DNA of 64,000 nt from Lophius americanus. Its lineage: Eukaryota > Chordata > Actinopteri > Lophiiformes > Lophiidae. Within the stretch, counting starts at the first letter, position 1. Every line of letters starts with the position of its first letter. Below the pieces are notes generated by a model, which worked only from the letters and a program-made list of their open reading frames with translations, searched no databases and had not been told where the DNA came from. Below are positions 35,890 to 46,910 of this stretch, piece by piece. Location of the stretch: contig JBBDHG010000041.1 in the NCBI GenBank assembly GCA_037951165.1, positions 2,038,501 through 2,102,500 on the forward strand, written 5' to 3'. Position numbers and translations under genes: made by a program.

Positions 35890-37230
35890 TGTGACTTTGG
35901 GAACTTTTAAACATACGTTTGACCTCCGGCTCCTGTTTGCGTGTTTTGCCGTGCCGTTTTTTTTCTCTTGACAACGACAAAATTCTCTCATTATCACGAG
36001 AAAAAAAAAAACAGCCCAAAAATAATTATCCTGCAGAGCCGCTCTTGGCTTCCGTACCCAAAACCTCTGCATGCGTCTATTCTGGAAAACCTTCTGCCCA
36101 GTGACGTCGCTGTCTGAGAGCAGAGCTGCTGGTCGGCATCACAAACAGACTGGTTCGTTCTTTTGCCAAGTCAAACACACAACAGTCTTTGCCTCTGCAC
36201 CGCCGCGGCCGCGCCGTCTCCTCTTCCCACATTTATCCTTTTTAACTTCTTTTGCTTCGCTGCCCTTTCTGTCGGGGAAGTTAGTTGCGCCTCTTTGTTC
36301 ACAGACAAACGAGACCAGTGTTCGGAGGTGGACTAGAATTTATTTTGGAATCCGAAAGCCAAGAAACAGAAAAAGCAAAGGGAAGAGAAAAATGACCCAG
36401 AGCGGCGGCGGCGGCGGCGGCGGCCTACCTCCGGCTCCTTTGAAGGGAAGTCAGGAGCTCTTAATGTTCAGAGAGGAGAAAAACCTCATTTCTGTTTCTT
36501 TGCATTTTTCTTTGTCCTTCCAGTCCTCCCTCCTCCTCCTCCTCCTACTCCTCCTTCTCCTCCTCCTCTTCACCCTTCTTTTTCTAATTTTCACAGGGAT
36601 GGAGGTGCCTGCCTGCCTCCCTGCCTGCCTGGCACATGACATTGATTTCCATCAGCGCTTGGAAATAACCTCTGAGCCGTTGCCACGGCAACCCACATCT
36701 ACCTTTTTGCATTTTTGCATATTGCCACTGAATTTCCTTCCTGCCTTTCTACTTCCATCGGTTTGGCTGCGGCTCGGGGAGCGACGGGTTGACAAATGCT
36801 CTCAGGTAGAGAGGCGACGGCAGGGGTTGGAGAGGAGGGGAGGGAAGGGGGGGGTTGATGGAGGAGGTGGAGGAGTGAGCAGCGGTATTGGGTGGTGGAA
36901 TGAGGAGGCAGGGGAGGGGGCAGTGAATGTAGAGCAAGATGAATTGCTGTGCCGGGCAGAAGCAGGCAGGGCAGTAGATACTCTATCACCTAGTGTGTGT
37001 ACGTTTGTGTGTTCTATCGGTGTGTGGGTCCGGGTGGGGTGGGGGTGGGGAGTTATTGATGTCTCTCCGATGGGGCTAGTGGGGGCAAGAGGGGTGAACA
37101 ATAAAACACCAAAGCGATGACAGCAATGGACTCCTGACTCCTAATCAAGCCCATAAGGACCGGCCAGAGACGGAGAAGAAATATTCATGCAGAGACGGAA
37201 GAGGGATGAAAAATGTTGACAAAGGTGAGA
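35890..37230 (+). other. GC-rich, CpG-containing low-complexity region; possible promoter or first exon
   Basis: Contains CACCGCCGCGGCCGCGCCG (36197-36215), (GGC)n at 36402-36425, (CTC)n at 36530-36570, purine-rich tracts at 36830-36920 and possible donors (CTCAGGTAGAG near 36805, ACAAAGGTGAGAAG near 37219). A 349-codon ORF crosses it (36071-37120), but its sequence is low-complexity (poly-Gly, poly-Leu) and its mirror strand is open too. I do not call it a gene. Confidence 0.35.
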
Positions 37231-37329
37231 AGACGGCGGGTAAACCATAGATAAGTAGAAGAAGCACTCAGGGATCGCAAACCTCCGATAAGGCACGAAA
37301 GAACCCCCGGGTTTAGGAAAGATTGATGC

Positions 37330-37750
37330 AAAAGTCTGAGTTATTACCAGCCTATAAACCTACTGACAACTCCTACGAACTCTCTGAGTATCTTTCAAAT
37401 ACTCTGCAGCCGATCGTTTCCTAAGCATTCCACTTCAGTGTCTCTGCTCAGCCCACTCAGACCCCAGCTCCACCCCCACAGAAACATCAAAGGAATCAAA
37501 GAAACTGTTGAAACTGAGACCCAGGCTCCACCCTTAAAGCAAGATAAAAGGAAACAAAGGATCAAAAGCATCAGCAGCCACATTGTAATGTAACTATTTC
37601 AAAAGGCTTTTTTTATTTTTTATTTCATTTAATTTGAAATGCTACGAAATACGTAACGTCCCCAAAATGTAGTCACCTCTAGGAAGTACTAAAACCGACC
37701 TCTGGATAAACATTCATGCAAATCCGTCCCGTAGTTTGTCTGTAATCCTG
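37330..37750 (+). repeat. Dispersed repeat family B, copy 3
   Basis: Matches 1-520 in order and orientation: ACTCTCTGAGTATCTTTCAA, TCCACTTCAGTGTCTCTGCT, ACCCCAGCTCCACCCCCACA, AACATCAAAGGAATCAAAG, and TGCAAATCCGTCCCGTAGTT. Confidence 0.85.
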
Positions 37751-38501
37751 CTCAAAAACAAAGAAACACAGTAAAGCACAACAGTGCAAACATCTATCTG
37801 GGCTACAGCATCATTCCAGCGCTGCCACTCACAGCGTGAGCAGGGGGGGGGGGGGGGCTTGAGGTCCCGCACTGGCGGTGGATTGGTTTGGCCCTCTTGC
37901 TTTGGTCGTTTTCTAGTTTGGAGGATAGAATCTTTGTTCTTGTGTGGGTCTCTGTAAATGTGTGTGTCCACAGGAGCATGTGACTACAGGTGCACTGGTG
38001 ATGGCGATGTTGATGGCGATGGCGGTGGTGGTGGGGTGGTGGGGCAGTCGGGTATCGAATCAGCTACATAAACCAGATTCCCTCAACAACATTTGCCTCT
38101 TGATTTCTCTCCCCCTGCCCAGTATCAACACCCCAGTCAAAGAGCAGCCAGGGAGAAAATTAATTTCTTATTACCTGATTATATTATTAGGTTTCGCTTG
38201 GAGTGCCACTTAAATATTCCACATCAGCATTTCATCAAGCATGGCGTGGCGTGGGATAGAGCAGCCTATTCTAGAGCGTCGTTAGGGCTTGAGCCGGGCA
38301 GCCCAGCAGTGGTGTTCTGAATTGGGGGGGGTTGTGTGTGGGGTGTGTGTGGCTGTAATCATCTGAGACGTGCCGACCCATCCCGAGGAATAAAGAGTGG
38401 CGCTGGCAATATGCTGGCAGAAAGCAATTTGCTCAAGTGCGATTTCTTCGCCGACACACAAACCGCCGACATTCATCTCACAAAGACTTCAGGAGGAGGG
38501 G

Positions 38502-38504
<3 letters not shown>
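37751..38504. other. Unique; candidate regulatory block at 38060-38240
   Basis: 38060-38240 (GGGAGAAAATTAATTTCTTA, TACCTGATTATATTATTAGG) is enhancer-like by composition. A G-run is at 37843-37857. No exon is recognised. Confidence 0.4.
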
Positions 38505-38563
<59 letters not shown>

Positions 38564-38583
38564 CATATATATATATATATAAT
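38505..38583. repeat. (TA)n microsatellite with ACATACA interruption
   Basis: About 39 TA units with one interruption near 38557-38563. Confidence 0.95.
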
Positions 38584-38711
38584 ATACTGTACAATGACAC
38601 CCCTCAAAGTTTGATCTCCATTCTCTCGCTACCCCAGGAAACATTTTGTGTAGCTCCGCCCCTGTTCAGGAGTGTCAATGGGAGCTCTCACCTGCGTAAA
38701 CATTTTCTGTC

Positions 38712-38732
38712 GCTCTCTCTCTCTCACACACA

Positions 38733-38812
<80 letters not shown>

Positions 38813-38816
38813 CAAA
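38712..38816. repeat. (CT)n-(CA)n microsatellite
   Basis: A short CT run is followed by about 45 CA units. Thr-His and Cys-Val ORFs are artefacts. Confidence 0.97.
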
Positions 38817-39689
38817 CTGATTGCATTCATCCAGCCGGCGCTCCGGTTTGCCATCATTCCAAAACCTGACCTGTGCCTGAACACACACCTCCACAAACAC
38901 ATCCCAGCGTCTCACAAACACATGATGTGATGGTGGAGTTTACAGGCCGTCAGATGTAGAAAATGGGAAAAAAAAGAAAAAAAAGAAAAGAAAAACGACA
39001 TTCTGGGCAGAGGCGCCGAAACTGAAAGGAAGATATATAGACGCTCTGGATGTAAATCAATCCCGCGTCGTATATCCCCGGCTCAAAGCGCAGAGTTACG
39101 TCTTGGCGGAGGAACGTTAAATAAAATTGATCATTACAAAATTCATGAGGTCGAGAAAATCCGAACTTGGGTCTGTTTGCTCCTTGAGGGCAATGTTATT
39201 ATTATTATTTTATTTTTTCTACAGACTCAGTGGTGGGAAAAGGGCAAATTTGCATAGCCGGCATAAGGAAAAGAATCTGATCATATAAATGTAAATAAGG
39301 TGAGCTTAACTTATACTTTCCTTCAGAAAAACAGCGAATTGGTAACAGGAGGGAGCATCTGGCGGAGGGCGAGAGGCGGAAGGAGAGGAGGGGATTCTGG
39401 GGGATCAGTGCATGCATTAATGTCAGAGGGGGATTATCTAGTTTGAAGACGCCGGCCCGCATGGACAGATTGACGTGTTGGTACCGTGGACCGTCAGCAG
39501 GAGGCAGTAGTGCAGCGCCGCATAAACACACCGTTTCTTCTGCACAACGATTCTTTCTGTTTTTAATTTGACTTTTTATGTTTAAAGGAATAAGAATCAA
39601 GCTTAAGATTATTCCTGATGTGATTCCTCGCTGAGACTTCCCGTCATCTCACCATAGTGAGCAAGTGTGATTTATATGTAAGCGGAAAA
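38817..39689. other. Unique; candidate regulatory block with octamer at 39220-39330
   Basis: The octamer complement ATTTGCAT is at 39248-39255 in a non-repetitive stretch (CATATAAATGTAAATAAGG). No exon is recognised. Confidence 0.4.
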
Positions 39690-40895
39690 CAAACACAAAT
39701 TCAAAAGCGGAACAATAGATCGGGGAAATATCCCCCGAAAAAGTCCCCAGTTCCCTGCGTTTTACAAGCAATCCCTTTGTTTGATCTCTTCACATTAAAT
39801 GTAAAGTTATGTCCAAAAATGTTTTATTTTCTGTTATAAGATTTTTAAAAAAAGGCTCTCCATAGTGAGTTAAATATGAACTACTAGGGTAAAATATTAT
39901 ATTTATATAATATAGATCTCTGGGAGTTTTTGCACCCTAGTTTGAAAGAATTGGACCAACAGTTGAGAAATTGTTTGCTGAAAAGCTCCCCCTAGTGTCG
40001 GAATTATGAAACCGACCATTCCCAAAATGGATCCAGTTCTTCCTCGCACTTGAGTGCGAGGAAGAACTGGATCAAGGTCCATTTGAGTGTAAAATTATAA
40101 AACGATTTATCACATAGTTTTTCAGTTATGTCTCATCCTCTCGTGATTAAAGTCTGAACTACTCGAGTAAAACATGATATTTACGAGACAGATGTCCTTG
40201 AGTCCATTCAGGTTCACCGAATCTGGACTAAATCAAATCAGCGGGTAGGAAAAGGAGGTCAGAAAAACAGTAGTTTGTAGAAAAGGTCCCCTTGATGCGT
40301 AAAATATAAACTGTGAGAGTAAAAGATGATTTATTCAAGATGGAGCTCCTTCACCCGATTCAAATGCACCAAATTTGGACTAAATGGGACCAACAGTTGA
40401 GAAATTATGAATTGAATGATGATTAAAGATAAATGTCCCCCCTAGTGTCAGAAACATACAACTGACCATTCCCAAAGCCAATCCAGTTCTTCCTCACACT
40501 AAGATCTACGTGGGTACAAAATTCAAAAAAAATGATCCATGAAAGATTTTTGGAGTTTTGTCCTGAGAAGTGTTCACAAACTGTAAAAAAGAAAAATAAA
40601 TGCTCCCCCTAGTGAGCAAAATGTGAACTACCAGAGGAAAAACATGATATTTACAAGATAAATGTCCTCGATTCGATTCATATGCACCTAATTATGACCA
40701 AAATCTTTTGGATATGAATCTCCCCCTAGTGTCAGAAAAAATGCAACCAAACTTTCCCCAAATCACTCCAGTTCTTCCTCACAGTAAAGTCTATGTGGTT
40801 GTAACATTTGAAAATGATCCATGAAATTGTTTTTGAGTTACCGCGTTACCACGAAGGATCTCCGGCGGCGACGTCGGTTCCATAATATCCAAGAC
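39690..40895 (+). repeat. Dispersed repeat family A, copy 6 (expanded, 1.2 kb)
   Basis: It runs from ATATCCCCCGAAAAAGTCCC through at least four sub-units that repeat CTCCCCCTAGTG, CCAGTTCTTCCTCACACT and AAAACATGATATTTAC. It ends ACGAAGGATCTCCGGCGGCG and TCGGTTCCATAATATCC. It is about twice the length of copy 3 because of internal sub-unit gain. A perfect 20-bp-arm hairpin is embedded at 40031-40072. No ORF is present. Confidence 0.9.
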
Positions 40896-42189
40896 TATTC
40901 AGGGATATAAATACATATTATAAAAAATATAAAGATATAAATGAAAAATCAACGAAGTAAATCAAATATGTAACTGTGGAATTTCACACAAAACACAACG
41001 TGTTTGTTCCTGTGGAAAACGGTTCTGCATATTCTTATTCCATATTGGGAAAACTATGAAACAAATAAATTTGACGAGATAAATAACAGTTTAATCCACT
41101 TTAACCGCCGAAACTTATTCAATTCTTCTTCTTTTTGATCTGATGTCCGTCATTTCCTTCTTTGGAGGTTTTTTGTCTTTTTTTTAGGTTTTTCGTTTTT
41201 TTCGTTTTTTTCTTGCAGAAGTAATAGAATAAAAGCGAGATAGTGACGTCATGGTTTGTTGTTGTTTTCCTTAAACCCTCTGACGCACCCTTCACCGCGC
41301 TTCCTACAGAGAGCGGCACCATTTTAGAAGAACATGAATGGATGTCCTCTCTGGAGTTGGACGTGACCATCGACCAGCTCGTCTGGGGGAAAAAAAACAA
41401 CAACAACTTCAAGACTGCATGTGATTGTGACAGGTAAAAAGTAAATGGCTGAGAAGACACAAAACAAGCATTCTATTAGTCCGCTGCGGGACGTGCTGTT
41501 CTTCCTGCAGAGAAAATGAAAGGACAATCTCTCTAGTATGTTCGCCGCGCTACAGAGAAATCCCATTATTCTCCCCGTCTCCATCGTAGCGGCTCGGAAT
41601 TTCATCATTTCATTCGCATTTTTTTCCCCTTATATTGACATGAAATGCATCAGATACATGCCACAAACCATGAGAGGATTCCTCCGTGCAGAGCAGCCCA
41701 CCGGGACGCTAAAGGTGATTGGGATTAGCATGACCTCGAAGGGGGGGGGGGTTCATAGCGAGGATGCCAGCTTGGTCAACGGCGCATGAAACTGCCTCCT
41801 TTTATTGGCAAAGCATTCAATCAGATCCTTCTCAGTATATGTCCTTGGCTTTGCGATGGGGGCCACTCATTACAGCGCTCCCTGCACCTGCCCACGTCTT
41901 GCCGCCCAATCCCATTTGTTCCCCAGCCCTCCCCCCCACCTCCCGCTTCCATCCCAGCATAAATACAATGGCGCTGTCAGGAAAGGCAGAAGCACTTGCT
42001 CCCTTTTATTGTTTCAATAGCTCCATCCTCCCCATATCTTTGAAATTCACTCCAGTTGGCTGCGTGCCAGAAGAACCCCCCCCCTCCCCTCCTATCCCCA
42101 CCGTCTGACCTCATAGTGTGCCCACCCACCTATACATCACCCCTGCCCACCTATGGGAGAGCGATCGCTGCCTTCAAGCACAGATGAGA
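40896..42189. other. Unique; possible regulatory block at 41530-41660
   Basis: 41530-41660 (CGCTACAGAGAAATCCC, CGGAATTTCATCATTTCATT) is non-repetitive and without exon. A poly-G run is at 41740-41750. No gene is recognised. Confidence 0.4.
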
Positions 42190-42470
42190 AAAGACAATCC
42201 ACTTCTATTCAAGAGTGAACTCGGCGACTGCAGGGGTATATTTCCGAAAAGTCCCCGCTTCCCTGCGTTGTACGTACAAGGAATCTCCCTGACTGCACTC
42301 CTCAATTTAAATGAGAAATCCGGAGATATTTTCCAAACTTGGACTAAATCGCGGTTAAAAGCGGTTAAGAAGTTATGTCTAAAAGAAAGTTTTATTCTGG
42401 AAAAAAAACTCCCCCTTGTGTGTAAAATATGAACTACTAGAGTAAAATATTATCGATTCATGTGCATGAA
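42190..42470 (+). repeat. Dispersed repeat family A, copy 7 (left-end part)
   Basis: Shares TATATTTCCGAAAAGTCCCC, TTCCCTGCGTTGTACGTAC, CTGCACTCCTCAATTTAAA and TGTGTAAAATATGAACTACT with the other copies; 3'-truncated. Confidence 0.85.
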
Positions 42471-43170
42471 TGGTTGAATTGGACGGTTAGATGGACGAAG
42501 AGTCACTTCCTGTCCATGCCCTCTTCGTCGTAGTCGTCCACTGGGCGCCTGTTGGCGGTCGGCGCCCAGTTCATCGTGGCATTATAACCACCTTATGAAC
42601 TGGAGTGTGGATCGTCTACCCGTGTCAGAAAACTGTTTCCGATCAGATGAGTGGATGCGTGTAAACGGGTCAGAAAAAGTCAAAGGTCACGTAAACAGAC
42701 GACGGACATTGTAATTTGGAAAGGTTTAATTCTGATAGGAGAAAAGTGTCCCGTGTAAAACCACATAGCGCTCCTGCCTTCCCATTAGAATCACCTTGAA
42801 TATCGATAACGTCTTCATTTCATTGCCGGTTGTTTCATTTAACACTCCGACACTCTAGAGTGAGAGTCTTAACTGATATCCTACTCAGCCGGCCCCATTA
42901 AACCCCGAAGCAGTCCCCCGGTAACCCTTTTGTCTGCGCTGTTTGTTCCCGTCCGCGGCTCCCGCAACATTCACTCCAGCTAAACAACCTTCACCTCCCC
43001 GGAGAGACGCGTCTCCTCCTCTCCCACCTCCCACCTCCACTGGGACTTTAATGAAATACGCAGCTGTCTTTTAATCAAAACAAGGCCAATTTGCATACAG
43101 ACGGGAGGAGGCGGGACCTCCGCCTCCTCCCAGCCTGACTGCGGAGGTGTTGGCTGTTATCTGTGCAAAC

Positions 43171-43201
<31 letters not shown>

Positions 43202-43576
43202 GTAGGATAGGGGTGAAAGGAGGAAGGGTGGGGACAAGGCTTGAGACGAGCAAAATCAGAATGAGTCAAACAAACAGATGGATGTGGTTCATTAACATAC
43301 TGTACCTCAGACAGGTTCTGGATTAGACCCCCCCCCCCCCCCCCCCCCCCCCCGAGTCTGCATGTGTGTCTGCAGGTACTTAAAGTGTCCGTATCAACGG
43401 TGATGTTTAATCCCAGAGTGAGCAGGATGACACCAGCCTTTCACAAACCACCATCATTCATCAACAGATCACCTTCGCGTTGAAGGTGGAGAGTAACGAG
43501 GTGAGAGGAGCGACGTCAGAATCTTCTGTTCAGCTTTATCCTCTGAGGACAGAGGAAATGGCAAATACAAGATAGT
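42471..43576. other. Unique; hairpin, octamer and a poly-C run
   Basis: ACTGGGCGCC at 42540-42549 and its complement at 42561-42570 form a hairpin. The octamer complement ATTTGCAT is at 43089-43096 next to TTTTAATCAAAAC. An uninterrupted C-run is at 43328-43353. No exon is recognised. Confidence 0.5.
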
Positions 43577-45205
43577 TCTGTGTGTGTGTCTGTGTGTGTG
43601 TGTCTGTGTGTGTCTGTTTGTATGTGTATGTCTGTGTGTGTGTCTGTGTGTGTGTGTCTGTGTGTGTCTGTTTGTATGTGTATGTCTGTGTGTGTGTCTG
43701 TGTGTGTGTGCTCGTCTGTGTGTGTGTGTGTCTCTATGCTTTTGTGCATGTGTGTGAGAGCTCATGTGTGTGTGCCTGTTTGTAAGTGTGTGTGCCTGTG
43801 TTTGTGTGTGCTTGTGGGAGTTTGTGTGTATGAGTGAGTATATGCGTGTATGTGTGTGTGAGTGTATGTATGGAGTTTGTGTGAGTGTATATTTATGTTT
43901 GCATGTATGCGTATATGTGCATATATGTATATATGCGTATGTGTATATGTGTATATGTGCATGTATGCGTATATATGCGTATATTGTGTGTGTGAGTGTA
44001 TGTTTGTGTGTTCGTGCCCCTGTGTATGTGTGTGTGTGTACCTGTGTGTGCGTGCCCCTGTGTATGTGTGTGTGTGTACCTGTGTGTGCGTGTCCCTGTG
44101 TGTGTGTTTGTCTATGGGTGAGTCTTTTTGTGTATGTGTGTGCGTGTTCCTGTGGGTATGTGTCTGTTTGTGTGTGTGTAATAATTATAATAATACATTT
44201 CATTTATAATGCACTTTCCGTTTGGATCAAATCTCAAAGTGTTTGTCCCTGTGTGTATGTGTGTGTGTCTGTTCGTGTGTGTGTTTGTCTGTGTGTATGT
44301 GTCTGTTTGTGTGTATGTGTGTGTGTCTGTTTGTGTGTATATGTGTCTGTTTGTGTGTGTATGTGTCTGTGGTGTCTGTGTGTGTGTGTCTGTTCGTGTG
44401 TGTGTTTGTCTGTGTGTATGTGTCTGTTTGTGTGTGTATGTGTCTGTGGTGTCTGTGTGTGTGTGTCTGTGTGTATGTGTGTGTGTCTGTTTGTGTGTCT
44501 GTGTGTCTGTGTGTATGTGTCTGTTTGTGTGTATGTGTCTGTGTGTATGTGTCTGTTTGTGTGTGTATGTGTGTGTGTCTGTTTGTGTGTGTATGTGTCT
44601 GTGGTGTCTGTTTGTGTGTGTGTCCCTGTGTGTATGTGTGTGTGTCCCTGTGTGTATGTGTGTGTGTCTGTTTGTGTGTGTGTGTATGTGTGTGTGTGTC
44701 TGTTTGTGTGTGTGTGTCTCTTTGTGTGTGTGTGTCTGTGTGTGTGTGTCTGTTTGTGTGTGTGTGTTTGTGTGTGTCCGTGTGCATGTGTCTGTTTGTG
44801 TCTGTGTGTATGTTTATGTGTCTGTTTGTGTGTGTGTGTATGTGTGTGTGTCCCTGTGTGTATGTGTCTGTGTGCGTGTCTGTGTGTATGTGTATGTGTC
44901 TGTTTGTGTGTGTGTGTGTGTATGTGTGTGTGTCCCTGTGTGTATGTGTCTGTTTGTGTGTGTGTGTGTGTATGTGTGTGTGTCCTTGTGTGTATGTGTG
45001 TGTGTGTGTCCCTGTGTGTCTGTGTGTTTGTGTGTGTGTGTGTGTCTGTGTGTGTGTCCCTGTGTGTATGTGTGTGTGTCTGTTTGTGTGTGTGCGTGTG
45101 TGTGTGTGTGTCCCTGTGTGTCTGTGTGTTTGTGTGTGTGTGTGTGTCCCTGTGTGTATGTGTGTGTGTGCGTGTGTATGTGTGTGTGTGTGTCCCTGTG
45201 TGTCT

Positions 45206-45243
<38 letters not shown>

Positions 45244-45338
45244 GTGTGTATGTGTGTGTGTCTGTTTGTGTGTGTGCGTGTGTATGTGTGTGTGTGTGTG
45301 TCCCTGTGTGTCTGTGTGTTTGTGTGTGTGTGTGTGTC
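43577..45338. repeat. 1.8-kb TG-rich compound array, interrupted by a dispersed repeat end
   Basis: TGTGTGTCTGTTTGTGTGTA-type units, with CCCTGTGTGTATGTGTGTG more common towards the right. The plus strand of the (ATT)n/GCACTTT dispersed repeat (44187-44243) sits inside it. ORFs of up to 571 codons on both strands are dinucleotide artefacts. Confidence 0.97.
44187..44243 (+). repeat. Dispersed repeat end inside TG array
   Basis: AATAATTATAATAATACATT then TCATTTATAATGCACTTTCC and TTTGGATCAAATCTCAAAGT matches the reverse complement of 3640-3716. The TG repeat continues on both sides. Confidence 0.8.
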
Positions 45339-46639
45339 ACACTGGCGCTGACTCGATCCAAAATCTTTTCCGTCCAGTTGGTGCTCCGGCTGCCTGGACC
45401 TTCATCTGGTTGGTCGTCTGTGAGGCTGACAGACGCGGCGTCTCATTGGCCGTCTGCTAACAAGAACTCTGCTCGGTAACGATGGAGCCAATGAAGGAAA
45501 AGAAAAGCCGTGAGGTTCCCTCTGCCTCCATCTCATCTCTTTTCTTCTTTCTGTTGGTGTGGATCTCTGGACTGAAGGATCTCCTCTGACCGCCGCTGCT
45601 CACTCAGACAGTCTGATGACAGAATGGCGTCCGCCATTATTCCTACACCAGAATCATTGTTTTCCTGCCGGATAATTCTGGTGACATGCTGCAATGTCTC
45701 GATAGGAGATGTGATGCCTCTTATACAAAACTGTGCAGTAGAACTCTGAATTATGTCTGAGATCAAAAGGGTTTAGAAAGTCCATTTTCCACTAAACTGG
45801 TTTTTATCTATTTGAATAAATATATTAGCCTGTTTAAAAAAAAAAAAAAAATTGAATTTTTTTTTTTCATTGTTGTGTTTTTTAACTCTTTTTAACTACG
45901 TCTTAATGTTCTATCGCACTTTGTCGCAACGCTCTTCATTGTTTGCGTAAAGCACGTTGAATTGCCCCGTTGCAGAAATGTGCTGAATAAATAAAGTTTT
46001 TAGGGAACCCTTCATTTCAAGTGTTTATTTTAATATTTACATTTCACAATCTGTTTTAAAAGTGTTTAAGTGTGTTTTTAATTGTTCTGAAAGCAGTTGG
46101 TGTCAAACAAGGATGGATTTGGCCAGCAGGGGGCGCCTGTCCACTAAAATCCCTGTTAAAGTTAAAAGCATTTGAAAGGCTTCAGGTTATTAAAGCGGTT
46201 TTAGAAGCGGAACCATTTTCTTATCTTTTTTTTTTTTTTTACAAACGTTTTATGTTGTAAATTAGTTGGAAGAAAGAGACGACGCGTGAAACCGACTTCC
46301 TTAGTCCATTTCTGGATCAGAACTGCAATTTCTGACCCAGAAACAATTTTATTGTGAAGGGACATTAAGGGATTATTTATATATCGAGATTTTTTGTCTG
46401 TATGAAAATAAAGTCTACATAAACTCTACATGTCCTTTATATTTATTTAGCTTATATCTATCCTTTTTTCTTTTCCTAATAAGCACGACTATTTATACTG
46501 TATTTGGGGCGTTTCTTCCTGGTTTCAATGCCCAGATTTTAAACTACCTTAAAGAAGTTGAGACTATGGAAGAGGATTGGGGCCACATACGGTTATTTTA
46601 GGAGAAATCCTGACTTTATTTTTCAGCATTCTGCCTATT
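45339..46639. other. Unique AT-rich sequence with CTCF-like site
   Basis: Poly-A then poly-T tracts are at 45837-45866. Two AATAAA words (near 45989 and 46409) could be poly(A) signals of unknown transcripts but have no supporting ORF. See the CTCF entry at 46121. No gene is recognised. Confidence 0.4.
46121..46139 (+). promoter_or_regulatory. Candidate CTCF binding site
   Basis: GGCCAGCAGGGGGCGCCTG matches the vertebrate CTCF core consensus CCASYAGRKGGCR at every core position. It lies in non-repetitive sequence between the regulatory-looking desert and the septin 3' end, consistent with a boundary. Binding is inferred from sequence only. Confidence 0.6.
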
Positions 46640-46910
46640 TTCTCAGAATTATGACTTTATTATCAGAATTGTGAGTTTGAGAGTCAGAATTCCCTCCAAA
46701 ATAATCATTTAGCCCAATTCTGAGAATAAAGTCAGAATTCTGAGAATAAAGTCAGAATTCTGAGAATAAAGTCAGAATTCTGAGTTTAAAGTCAGAATTC
46801 TGAATTAAAGTCAAAATTAGGAGAACAAAGAGAGTTATGAGACCAAAATCAGAATAATGAGATTTAAATCTAAATTATGAGAACAAATTCAGAATTTTGA
46901 GATTAAAGGC
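46640..46910. repeat. ~20-bp tandem repeat, GAATAAAGTCAGAATTCTGA
   Basis: About 12 units with decreasing similarity at the edges; four nearly identical units lie at 46710-46800. No ORF. Confidence 0.9.

Noticed and set aside
36071..37120. 349-codon ORF as a gene
   Set aside because: Low-complexity Gly, Leu and Arg runs from (GGC)n, (CTC)n and purine tracts; no family resemblance; opposite frames also open.
43764..45479. 571-codon ORF in the TG array
   Set aside because: Same artefact of a TG repeat; multiple overlapping frames open on both strands.
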